Assembly (NCBI GenBank): GCA_949358305.1
Contig: OX442316.1
Coordinates: 1,180,001-1,240,000, forward strand
DNA from: Strigamia acuminata
Lineage: Eukaryota; Arthropoda; Chilopoda; Geophilomorpha; Linotaeniidae
Length of the DNA: 60,000 nucleotides
Direction: 5' to 3'
The stretch's first letter is position 1, and each line of letters starts with the position of its first letter. The notes under the pieces were generated by a model, which was given only the letters and a program-made list of their open reading frames with translations, had not been told where the DNA came from and ran no database searches. Both the position numbers and the translations under genes were made by a program. Below, piece after piece: positions 1-11,942 of this stretch.

Positions 1-130
1 GGCGAGAAACGGCCCGGTCGGAAACCGAACCTCGGGGTTCCTCAAGGTGTGGTTTTTGGGACTGGGGGAGGGGAAAGAGACGTCCTCCGGCCGCGCCGCG
101 ACGCGCCGTGGGTCGGACAAGAGAGAGAAA
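1..130. repeat. Satellite-related GC-rich fragment
   Basis: Positions 45-118 contain a diverged copy of the sequence that bounds each GC-rich satellite block further on (core GTGTGGTTTTTGGGAC, then a GC run ending in GTGGGTCGGAC). The same sequence recurs at 3671-3733 and 26703-26765. It marks the left edge of the satellite territory. The short open frames here are by-products of the GC-rich repeat. Confidence 0.7.
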
Positions 131-1734
131 GACAACCTGGTCGGGGGGAGGGAAGTGGGCCGTTCTCCGACCACGTTGCAACGCGTCGCGAGTCCACATT
201 ACTACGTGTATCTCAACAACCGTTCAACTTAAAGACTCGTACTTTGTTTAAAAAAAAAAGCCAACAGCCAGTTTAATTAAGGTGTCTACTTTGCCACGAG
301 AAGAAGCGGTATGACACGATCGCACTCGCTCGTCGGATTCCGCGAAACTCATCAACCCGGGGATTGCGCGCGGCAGCGCATAAAAAAACTCTTGACCCGA
401 AAATAACGTGGGGTTGTATGAAAACCTGGATTTGGTATTTCGTAAACACACGCGCCGACGCATGGGGAATGTGGGAGTCCCTCCCCTGTGTTCCGAACGA
501 GTCAATTTCGTCCCGAAAATATCCCGAAATTGCCGATATATGCATTTCGAGCCAGAAATATTGATCTTTATTTAAATGTTGATTGTTTAGCATTTTTTTT
601 TACATTTCACCAATTTTCCTTATGTCCTGCCTTCCTCGCTCATTTAACACCAAAATGGCCTGCATTGAGGATTATTCCCATAATCCTTTTCGCACGTATG
701 GAGCGCAAACAGTCGCAATAAATGAATTCAGCGGAATTCGACCTTGAGTTTGCGACGCCATCTTGAATACGAGTAAAGCACAGAATGGTGTCAATCATTC
801 GAATTGATTAAAAATACAGACAAATCGATTAAAAACCAGCAAAAAACTAAATCGACAAAATCATTTAAAAATCAACAGATATCCATTTTGTTTGTTTTTG
901 AACAAATTAAGAACTTTGAAAACACACCACAATTTTAAAAAGTAAACACTGGGGTCAAATAGGCGCCGAGACTCGTTTAAACGGGTGTGTGATGTGTGTC
1001 GCGGAGGCGGTGTGCGCGTTCGTGCGCAATATCGCGTGTAATGCGCACGTCTGAGTGAGCACGAGAAAAATGGTGCACGCTGGCGGTTTACCGATGTGTC
1101 GAAGTCGGCGTACGAGCGCGACTCGCGTCGTACGTCTCAGAAAACATAAATACGGTGGTTTGGTGTTTATATCTAACGCACCAAACATGAACCAACTAGC
1201 AAATATACAAAACTAACAGTTATTTTAATAAAACAAGGTAACTTACATAGTTGAAACCAAAAAGGAATTTAAAGGTGACAAAAGACATTGCCGTCGCCAT
1301 GTGCGCGCTCGCTTATGTCAAACTGGGAAAATTAATAAACGTCCCGGCAGCACGATAGGCTTTTTAAACGCACATTTCATTTTCACGTGAACAAAACATG
1401 ACGTTTAGTACTGCTCCAACATCTCCCCAACAACACCGACCGTTCCCTTTCTGACCGACAGCACCCCGTTGAAATCCGGGCTGATTCCCGCCTTGGAGAT
1501 GACCACCGAAGGCGAGAACCAAGACGCGGTCGTGGCAAAGGATATGCCCGAAACCCCGACCTTCTTTGTAGACAAGGAGTTGGACGCCGATGAGCGTTGG
1601 ACGCGGGCACCGTCCACGCACGCCCGTGCACGCGCGATGTACTTTTTGCAATATCTGACAAAACTTGCCCGACGCTTAAGAAAGAACCGCGCATGAATCG
1701 AGCAAAATTCCCACATAATTTGTATAAAAAGCGG
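131..1734. other. No gene recognised; one coding-like stretch at 1408-1600
   Basis: This stretch is AT-rich with scattered CpG-rich parts. I see no RNA gene or transposon terminus. The + strand at about 1408-1600 reads open from TACTGCTCC with a protein-like acidic composition (it includes MPETPTFFVDKELDADERW) before running into satellite-like sequence. It may be a fragment of an exon or of a retroelement gag. I see no start or splice sites that settle it. Confidence 0.45.
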
Positions 1735-2075
1735 TCCAACTCATAAATTGAAGCTCTCGTGCAGCGCAGTGAATTCAAACAATGGCGACAGAGAAATTAA
1801 AAACAAGTCTAATTTATTCGACATAGGAACACTGGTGTACAATAGAAAATGCGTGTGTGGTGCAACAATTGAAATTGCACGCGCTCAAAACAATTAGCAA
1901 AATAAAATCATACAAAACATCGAGACTGACGAGAGAGACGAGAGTCCACGCGATATACTCGCGTGGGCGCGTGTTGAACGTGCGCACGACGCGCAAGAAC
2001 CGCACAAACTGAGTCGAGGAACCACTAAAATTAAACACATGTCCGATGCAAAAACAATTATCAATAAATACATCA
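1735..2075 (-). repeat. Diverged element, inverted relative to the copy at 12965-13378
   Basis: Read on the minus strand this segment matches 12965-13378 over its whole length, with several indels of 12-20 bases. Shared landmarks are GTTTAATT...TTAGTGGTTCC, TTCTTGCGCGTCGTGC, CAGTCTCGATGTTTT, the AATAAATTAGAC poly(A)-like signal and CTGTCGCCAT. Both copies lie next to satellite sequence in opposite orientation about 11 kb apart. A solo LTR or SINE-like unit is possible; no terminal TG...CA or target duplication is clear. Confidence 0.6.
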
Positions 2076-2640
2076 TTATCGTTGCTGTTTGCAAGGAAAT
2101 TGCCAAAAGTCGGTGACTGGCGGCGGGGCGAGTCCCGGGCGGAGGGGCGAGCATTGGCGGCCGAGAGGGAGAGAGAGGACGGCCGGGGCTCCCGCCGACG
2201 GTCGTAGGGGCGAGCCTTGGCGGGTTGGACGTGCGCATCGTCCACGCACGTGGGCGCGTGATTTACTGGCGCGTTGGACGAGTTCTAAAAAAATTCTCCA
2301 AAATCTGACAAAACTGGCAACGATTTTTGATAAATTTCCACGGAATTTCAGCAATATTTTGCGAGACATTTCTGCCCGATTGGACGGGCTTCTGTAAAAC
2401 AGTGTTCTTAAAATCTGTGGAAATCAATTAAATGTCGTTAAAAATCGTTGCAAGTTTTGTCAGATTTTGGAGAATTTTTTTAAAACTCGTCCAACGCGCC
2501 AGTAAATCGAGCTCCCACACGCGCCCACATGCACGTCCAATCCGCATGGGCACTGTCACATCGGACGTTTGTTGCGTGCAAAACTTGCACCGACTTTTGG
2601 CCATTTTTGGTTAAACTTCCGCACAATTTCTGCCCGATTG
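2076..2640. repeat. Diverged AT-rich module of the satellite
   Basis: It contains the satellite vocabulary seen later: AAAGTCGGTGACTGGCGG, GAGAGAGAG tracts, GCGCGTTGGACGAGTT and its reverse complement, and the roughly 85-base monomer starting TTGCACCGACTTTTGG in both orientations. It is less similar to the homogeneous array than the array units are to each other, as expected at an array edge. Confidence 0.7.
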
Positions 2641-2678
2641 GACACTGAGGTTCGGTTTCCGACCGGGTCGTTTCTTGT

Positions 2679-3733
2679 CCGACCCGCGGCGCGTCGCGGC
2701 GCGGCCGGAGGACGGCCCTCGTCCCCAAAAACCACACTCCGAGTCACGGGTCGCACGGCCAACAGGCCGTGACGGGCCGTAGCGGGTCGAAAACGGGCCG
2801 TTAACGGCCCGTTGACGGCCCGTTAGCGGCCCGCATGAGGTCGCACGGGCCGTCGGCGAGCCGAAGTCCGGGAACGAAGGCCGTTACGGGACCGTGACGG
2901 GACCGTCGGCGGCCCGTTAACGGCCCGTGCGAGCCGTTACGGGATCGTGACGGGACCGTCGGCGGCCCGTTAACGGCCCGTGCGAGCCGTTACGGAATCG
3001 TGACGGGACCGTCGGCGGCCCGTTAACGGCCCGTGCGGGCCGTTACGGGATCGTGACGGGACCGTCGGCGGCCCGTTAACGGCCCGTGCGACCCCATGCG
3101 GGCCGTTGACGGGCCGTTAACGGGCCGTTAACGGGCCGTTAACGGGCCGTGACGGTGTAAATCGAAAAAATCAACAACCGACAACACGTACATGAAAACG
3201 CGTACAACATTCATAGACATTAATCTCGAATCCTGTTTTTGGTTTTACGCCGTTAACGGGCCGTTAACGGCCCGTTAACGGCCCGTTAACGGCCCGCATG
3301 AGGTCGTACGGGCCGTTACGGGGTCGTGACGGGACCGTCGGCGGCCCGTTAACGGCCCGTGCGGGCCGTTACGGGATAGTTACGGAACCGTCGGCGGCCC
3401 GTTAACGGCCCGTGCGAGCCGTTACGGGATCGTGACGGGACCGTCGGCGGCCCGTTAACGGCCCGTGCGAGCCGTTACGGGATTGTGACGGGACCGTCGG
3501 CGGCCCGTTAACGGCCCGTGCGGGCCGTTTTCGACCCGTTGCGGCCGTTTTCGACCCGTTGCGGCCGTTTTCGACCCGTTGCGGCCCGTTTTCGACCCGT
3601 TACGGTCCTTGGCCGTAACGGGCCGAAAACGGGAAAACTGAAAAAGTCGAGTGCGAGACCACGTGACCCGGAGTGTGGTTTTTGGGGACGAGGGCCGTCC
3701 TCCGACCGCGCCGTGACGCGCCGCGGGTCGGTC
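2679..3733. repeat. GC-rich block bounded by inverted repeats (first of six)
   Basis: The left boundary (2679-2742, CCGACCCGCGGCGCG...CACACTCCG) is the reverse complement, with few mismatches, of the right boundary (3671-3733, GAGTGTGG...GCGGGTCGG). Inside are about a dozen copies of a 53 bp GC-rich subrepeat (GAGCCGTTACGGGATCGTG...) and runs of CCGTTAACGGGC. The GC arrays flank an AT-rich core of roughly 100 bases at 3150-3250 (TGTAAATCG...GGTTTTACG). Later blocks start near 5380, 8120, 10865, 15135 and 18790. The core is conserved in all six. Confidence 0.85.
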
Positions 3734-6700
3734 ACCAACTTTTGTCAATTTTTGACAGATTTTCACGGAATTTCAGCGACATTTTACGAGACGTTTCTGC
3801 CCGATGGGACGGACTTCTGTAAAACATTGCTTAAAATCCATGGAAATTTATCACATATTGACAAAATTCGGTGCAAGTTTTGTCAGAAATTAGGAAAAAA
3901 CTTTTTTCAAAACTCGTCCAACGCGCCGGTAAATTGAGCGCCCACGTGCGTCGACAGTGGGCGCTTCAAAACCGCGTGGACACTGTCAGATCTCGGCACA
4001 GTTTGATGCGCCCAAATCTAGCAATACTTGCACCGACTTTTGGCAATTTGTGACAAATTTTCACAGAATTTCGGCAACATTTTACGACACATTTCTGCCC
4101 GGTTGGACACATTTCCACAGGTTTTTTGTAAAACGTTGCTAAAATTCCGTTGAATTTCATCAAAAATTGTGTCAAAAGTCGGTGACGGGCGGAGGGGCGA
4201 GCTCCGGGCGCCCGAGAGAGAGAGAGAAAGAGAGAGAGAGGGGACGGCCGGGGCTCCCGCCAACGGGCGGAGGGGCGAGCCTTGGCGGGTTGGGCGTGCA
4301 CTATCTAGGCATGTGGGCGCTCGATTTACCGGCACGTTGGACAAGTTTTGAAAATTTTTTTTTCCTAATTTTTGACAAAATTAGCACCGAATTTTGCCAA
4401 TATTTGATAAATTTCCACGGAATTTTATCAATGTTTTACAAAAAACCCCTGGAAATGTGTCCAATCGAGCAGAAATGTCTCGTAAAATATCGCTGAAATT
4501 TGTCTAAAATTGACAAAAAATCGGTGCAAGTTTTGCTAGATATTTGCCCGGATCAAACTGTGCCCGAAACCGCCCGATCTGACAGTGTGCACGCGGGCTG
4601 GACGTGCCCACTGTCCCCGCATGTGCACTCGCCGGCGCGTTGGACGAGTTTAAGAAGATTTTATCAATTTCTGACAAAACTTGCATCGATTTTTTGTCAA
4701 TTTTTGATAAATTTCCCCAGAATTTTAGCAATAAAACCTTTGAAAATGTATCCAAAAGAGCAGAAATGTCCTGTAAAATATTGCTGAAAATCTGTTGAAG
4801 TTCATCAAATATTGACAAAAATCTGTGACGAGCGGAGGGGCGATCCTTTGGCGGCCGAAAGAGAGAGGGGGGACGGTCGGGGCTCCCGCCGACGGGCGGA
4901 GGGGCGAGCCTTGGCGGCCGAGAGAGAGAGAGAGAGAGGACGGCCGGGGCTCCCGCCGGCGCACTGTCCACGCATGGGCGCGCTCGATTTACTGGCGCGT
5001 TGGACGAATTTTAAATTTTTTGTTTCCTATTTCTGACAAAATTTGCACAGACTTTTGTCAATTTTTGACAAATTTTCACGGAATTTCAGCAATGGGACGG
5101 ACTTATGTAAAACATCGCTTAAAATCTGGAAATCTGTCAAATCTTCTTTAAATTTATGCAAGATATTGGGAAATTTTGGTTTAACTCGTCCAACGGGCCG
5201 GTAAATCGAGCGCCCACACGCGCCCACATGCACGTCCAACCCGCATGGGCACTGTCACATCGGACGTTTGTTGCGTGCAAAACTTGCACCGACTTTTGGC
5301 CATTTTTGGTTAAACTTCCGCACAATTTCTGCCCGATTGGACACTGAGGTTCGGTTTCCGACCGGGTCGTTTCTTGTCCGACCCGCGGCGCGTCGCGGCG
5401 CGGCCGGAGGACGGCCCTCGTCCCCAAAAACCACACTCCGAGTCACGGGTCGCACGGCCAACAGGCCGTGACGGGCCGTAGCGGGTCGAAAACGGGCCGT
5501 TAACGGCCCGTTGACAGCCCGTTAGCGGCCCGCATGAGGTCGCACGGGCCGTCGGCGAGCCGAAGTCCGGGAACGAAGGCCGTTACGGGACCGTGACGGG
5601 ACCGTCGGCGGCCCGTTAACGGCCCGTGCGAGCCGTTACGGGATCGTGACGGGACCGTCGGCGGCCCGTTAACGGCCCGTGCGAGCCGTTACGGAATCGT
5701 GACGGGACCGTCGGCGGCCCGTTAACGGCCCGTGCGGGCCGTTACGGGATCGTGACGGGACCGTCGGCGGCCCGTTAACGGCCCGTGCGACCCCATGCGG
5801 GCCGTTGACGGGCCGTTAACGGGCCGTTAACGGGCCGTTAACGGGCCGTGACGGTGTAAATCGAAAAAATCAACAACCGACAACACGTACATGAAAACGC
5901 GTACAACATTCATAGACATTAATCTCGAATCCTGTTTTTGGTTTTACGCCGTTAACGGGCCGTTAACGGCCCGTTAACGGCCCGTTAACGGCCCGTTAAC
6001 GGCCCGCATGAGGTCGTACGGGCCGTTACGGGGTCGTGACGGGACCGTCGGCGGCCCGTTAACGGCCCGTGCGGGCCGTTACGGGATAGTTACGGAACCG
6101 TCGGCGGCCCGTTAACGGCCCGTGCGAGCCGTTACGGGATCGTGACGGGACCGTCGGCGGCCCGTTAACGGCCCGTGCGAGCCGTTACGGGATCGTGACG
6201 GGACCGTCGGCGGCCCGTTAACGGCCCGTGCGAGCCGTTACGGGATTGTGACGGGACCGTCGGCGGCCCGTTAACGGCCCGTGCGGGCCGTTTTCGACCC
6301 GTTGCGGCCGTTTTCGACCCGTTGCGGCCCGTTTTCGACCCGTTACGGTCCTTGGCCGTAACGGGCCGAAAACGGGAAAACTGAAAAAGTCGAGTGCGAG
6401 ACCACGTGACCCGGAGTGTGGTTTTTGGGGACGAGGGCCGTCCTCCGACCGCGCCGTGACGCGCCGCGGGTCGGTCACCAACTTTTGTCAATTTTTGACA
6501 GATTTTCACGGAATTTCAGCGACATTTTACGAGACGTTTCTGCCCGATGGGACGGACTTCTGTAAAACATTGCTTAAAATCCATGGAAATTTATCACATA
6601 TTGACAAAATTCGGTGCAAGTTTTGTCAGAAATTAGGAAAAAACTTTTTTCAAAACTCGTCCAACGCGCCGGTAAATTGAGCGCCCACGTGCGTCGACAG

Positions 6701-9700
6701 TGGGCGCTTCAAAACCGCGTGGACACTGTCAGATCTCGGCACAGTTTGATGCGCCCAAATCTAGCAATACTTGCACCGACTTTTGGCAATTTGTGACAAA
6801 TTTTCACAGAATTTCGGCAACATTTTACGACACATTTCTGCCCGGTTGGACACATTTCCACAGGTTTTTTGTAAAACGTTGCTAAAATTCCGTTGAATTT
6901 CATCAAAAATTGTGTCAAAAGTCGGTGACGGGCGGAGGGGCGAGCTCCGGGCGCCCGAGAGAGAGAGAGAAAGAGAGAGAGAGGGGACGGCCGGGGCTCC
7001 CGCCAACGGGCGGAGGGGCGAGCCTTGGCGGGTTGGGCGTGCACTATCTAGGCATGTGGGCGCTCGATTTACCGGCACGTTGGACAAGTTTTGAAAATTT
7101 TTTTTTCCTAATTTTTGACAAAATTAGCACCGAATTTTGCCAATATTTGATAAATTTCCACGGAATTTTATCAATGTTTTACAAAAAACCCCTGGAAATG
7201 TGTCCAATCGAGCAGAAATGTCTCGTAAAATATCGCTGAAATTTGTCTAAAATTGACAAAAAATCGGTGCAAGTTTTGCTAGATATTTGCCCGGATCAAA
7301 CTGTGCCCGAAACCGCCCGATCTGACAGTGTGCACGCGGGCTGGACGTGCCCACTGTCCCCGCATGTGCACTCGCCGGCGCGTTGGACGAGTTTAAGAAG
7401 ATTTTATCAATTTCTGACAAAACTTGCATCGATTTTTTGTCAATTTTTGATAAATTTCCCCAGAATTTTAGCAATAAAACCTTTGAAAATGTATCCAAAA
7501 GAGCAGAAATGTCCTGTAAAATATTGCTGAAAATCTGTTGAAGTTCATCAAATATTGACAAAAATCTGTGACGAGCGGAGGGGCGATCCTTTGGCGGCCG
7601 AAAGAGAGAGGGGGGACGGTCGGGGCTCCCGCCGACGGGCGGAGGGGCGAGCCTTGGCGGCCGAGAGAGAGAGAGAGAGAGGACGGCCGGGGCTCCCGCC
7701 GGCGCACTGTCCACGCATGGGCGCGCTCGATTTACTGGCGCGTTGGACGAATTTTAAATTTTTTGTTTCCTATTTCTGACAAAATTTGCACAGACTTTTG
7801 TCAATTTTTGACAAATTTTCACGGAATTTCAGCAATGGGACGGACTTATGTAAAACATCGCTTAAAATCTGGAAATCTGTCAAATCTTCTTTAAATTTAT
7901 GCAAGATATTGGGAAATTTTGGTTTAACTCGTCCAACGGGCCGGTAAATCGAGCGCCCACACGCGCCCACATGCACGTCCAACCCGCATGGGCACTGTCA
8001 CATCGGACGTTTGTTGCGTGCAAAACTTGCACCGACTTTTGGCCATTTTTGGTTAAACTTCCGCACAATTTCTGCCCGATTGGACACTGAGGTTCGGTTT
8101 CCGACCGGGTCGTTTCTTGTCCGACCCGCGGCGCGTCGCGGCGCGGCCGGAGGACGGCCCTCGTCCCCAAAAACCACACTCCGAGTCACGGGTCGCACGG
8201 CCAACAGGCCGTGACGGGCCGTAGCGGGTCGAAAACGGGCCGTTAACGGCCCGTTGACAGCCCGTTAGCGGCCCGCATGAGGTCGCACGGGCCGTCGGCG
8301 AGCCGAAGTCCGGGAACGAAGGCCGTTACGGGACCGTGACGGGACCGTCGGCGGCCCGTTAACGGCCCGTGCGAGCCGTTACGGGATCGTGACGGGACCG
8401 TCGGCGGCCCGTTAACGGCCCGTGCGAGCCGTTACGGAATCGTGACGGGACCGTCGGCGGCCCGTTAACGGCCCGTGCGGGCCGTTACGGGATCGTGACG
8501 GGACCGTCGGCGGCCCGTTAACGGCCCGTGCGACCCCATGCGGGCCGTTGACGGGCCGTTAACGGGCCGTTAACGGGCCGTTAACGGGCCGTGACGGTGT
8601 AAATCGAAAAAATCAACAACCGACAACACGTACATGAAAACGCGTACAACATTCATAGACATTAATCTCGAATCCTGTTTTTGGTTTTACGCCGTTAACG
8701 GGCCGTTAACGGCCCGTTAACGGCCCGTTAACGGCCCGTTAACGGCCCGCATGAGGTCGTACGGGCCGTTACGGGGTCGTGACGGGACCGTCGGCGGCCC
8801 GTTAACGGCCCGTGCGGGCCGTTACGGGATAGTTACGGAACCGTCGGCGGCCCGTTAACGGCCCGTGCGAGCCGTTACGGGATCGTGACGGGACCGTCGG
8901 CGGCCCGTTAACGGCCCGTGCGAGCCGTTACGGGATCGTGACGGGACCGTCGGCGGCCCGTTAACGGCCCGTGCGAGCCGTTACGGGATTGTGACGGGAC
9001 CGTCGGCGGCCCGTTAACGGCCCGTGCGGGCCGTTTTCGACCCGTTGCGGCCGTTTTCGACCCGTTGCGGCCCGTTTTCGACCCGTTACGGTCCTTGGCC
9101 GTAACGGGCCGAAAACGGGAAAACTGAAAAAGTCGAGTGCGAGACCACGTGACCCGGAGTGTGGTTTTTGGGGACGAGGGCCGTCCTCCGACCGCGCCGT
9201 GACGCGCCGCGGGTCGGTCACCAACTTTTGTCAATTTTTGACAGATTTTCACGGAATTTCAGCGACATTTTACGAGACGTTTCTGCCCGATGGGACGGAC
9301 TTCTGTAAAACATTGCTTAAAATCCATGGAAATTTATCACATATTGACAAAATTCGGTGCAAGTTTTGTCAGAAATTAGGAAAAAACTTTTTTCAAAACT
9401 CGTCCAACGCGCCGGTAAATTGAGCGCCCACGTGCGTCGACAGTGGGCGCTTCAAAACCGCGTGGACACTGTCAGATCTCGGCACAGTTTGATGCGCCCA
9501 AATCTAGCAATACTTGCACCGACTTTTGGCAATTTGTGACAAATTTTCACAGAATTTCGGCAACATTTTACGACACATTTCTGCCCGGTTGGACACATTT
9601 CCACAGGTTTTTTGTAAAACGTTGCTAAAATTCCGTTGAATTTCATCAAAAATTGTGTCAAAAGTCGGTGACGGGCGGAGGGGCGAGCTCCGGGCGCCCG

Positions 9701-11942
9701 AGAGAGAGAGAGAAAGAGAGAGAGAGGGGACGGCCGGGGCTCCCGCCAACGGGCGGAGGGGCGAGCCTTGGCGGGTTGGGCGTGCACTATCTAGGCATGT
9801 GGGCGCTCGATTTACCGGCACGTTGGACAAGTTTTGAAAATTTTTTTTTCCTAATTTTTGACAAAATTAGCACCGAATTTTGCCAATATTTGATAAATTT
9901 CCACGGAATTTTATCAATGTTTTACAAAAAACCCCTGGAAATGTGTCCAATCGAGCAGAAATGTCTCGTAAAATATCGCTGAAATTTGTCTAAAATTGAC
10001 AAAAAATCGGTGCAAGTTTTGCTAGATATTTGCCCGGATCAAACTGTGCCCGAAACCGCCCGATCTGACAGTGTGCACGCGGGCTGGACGTGCCCACTGT
10101 CCCCGCATGTGCACTCGCCGGCGCGTTGGACGAGTTTAAGAAGATTTTATCAATTTCTGACAAAACTTGCATCGATTTTTTGTCAATTTTTGATAAATTT
10201 CCCCAGAATTTTAGCAATAAAACCTTTGAAAATGTATCCAAAAGAGCAGAAATGTCCTGTAAAATATTGCTGAAAATCTGTTGAAGTTCATCAAATATTG
10301 ACAAAAATCTGTGACGAGCGGAGGGGCGATCCTTTGGCGGCCGAAAGAGAGAGGGGGGACGGTCGGGGCTCCCGCCGACGGGCGGAGGGGCGAGCCTTGG
10401 CGGCCGAGAGAGAGAGAGAGAGAGGACGGCCGGGGCTCCCGCCGGCGCACTGTCCACGCATGGGCGCGCTCGATTTACTGGCGCGTTGGACGAATTTTAA
10501 ATTTTTTGTTTCCTATTTCTGACAAAATTTGCACAGACTTTTGTCAATTTTTGACAAATTTTCACGGAATTTCAGCAATGGGACGGACTTATGTAAAACA
10601 TCGCTTAAAATCTGGAAATCTGTCAAATCTTCTTTAAATTTATGCAAGATATTGGGAAATTTTGGTTTAACTCGTCCAACGGGCCGGTAAATCGAGCGCC
10701 CACACGCGCCCACATGCACGTCCAACCCGCATGGGCACTGTCACATCGGACGTTTGTTGCGTGCAAAACTTGCACCGACTTTTGGCCATTTTTGGTTAAA
10801 CTTCCGCACAATTTCTGCCCGATTGGACACTGAGGTTCGGTTTCCGACCGGGTCGTTTCTTGTCCGACCCGCGGCGCGTCGCGGCGCGGCCGGAGGACGG
10901 CCCTCGTCCCCAAAAACCACACTCCGAGTCACGGGTCGCACGGCCAACAGGCCGTGACGGGCCGTAGCGGGTCGAAAACGGGCCGTTAACGGCCCGTTGA
11001 CGGCCCGTTAGCGGCCCGCATGAGGTCGCACGGGCCGTCGGCGAGCCGAAGTCCGGGAACGAAGGCCGTTACGGGACCGTGACGGGACTGTCGGCGGCCC
11101 GTTAACGGCCCGTGCGAGCCGTTACGGGATCGTGACGGGACCGTCGGCGGCCCGTTAACGGCCCGTGCGAGCCGTTACGGAATCGTGACGGGACCGTCGG
11201 CGGCCCGTTAACGGCCCGTGCGGGCCGTTACGGGATCGTGACGGGACCGTCGGCGGCCCGTTAACGGCCCGTGCGACTCCATGCGGGCCGTTGACGGGCC
11301 GTTAACGGGCCGTTAACGGGCCGTTAACGGGCCGTGATGGTGTAAATCGAAAAAATCAACAACCGACAACACGTACATGAAAACGCGTACAACATTCATA
11401 GACATTAATCTCGAATCCTGTTTTTGGTTTTACGCCGTTAACGGGCCGTTAACGGCCCGTTAACGGCCCGTTAACGGCCCGTTAACGGCCCGCATGAGGT
11501 CGTACGGGCCGTTACGGGGTCGTGACGGGACCGTCGGCGGCCCGTTAACGGCCCGTGCGGGCCGTTACGGGATAGTTACGGAACCGTCGGCGGCCCGTTA
11601 ACGGCCCGTGCGAGCCGTTACGGGATCGTGACGGGACCGTCGGCGGCCCGTTAACGGCCCGTGCGAGCCGTTACGGGATTGTGACGGGACCGTCGGCGGC
11701 CCGTTAACGGCCCGTGCGGGCCGTTTTCGACCCGTTGCGGCCGTTTTCGACCCGTTGCGGCCCGTTTTCGACCCGTTACGGTCCTTGGCCGTAACGGGCC
11801 GAAAACGGGAAAACTGAAAAAGTCGAGTGCGAGACCACGTGACCCGGAGTGTGGTTTTTGGGGACGAGGGCCGTCCTCCGACCGCGCCGTGACGCGCCGC
11901 GGGTCGGTCACCAACTTTTGTCAATTTTTGACAGATTTTCAC

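Noticed and set aside
4206-4239. Arg-Glu repeat peptide from GAGAGA tracts
   Set aside because: It is a translated dinucleotide repeat inside the satellite unit, repeated at every period.
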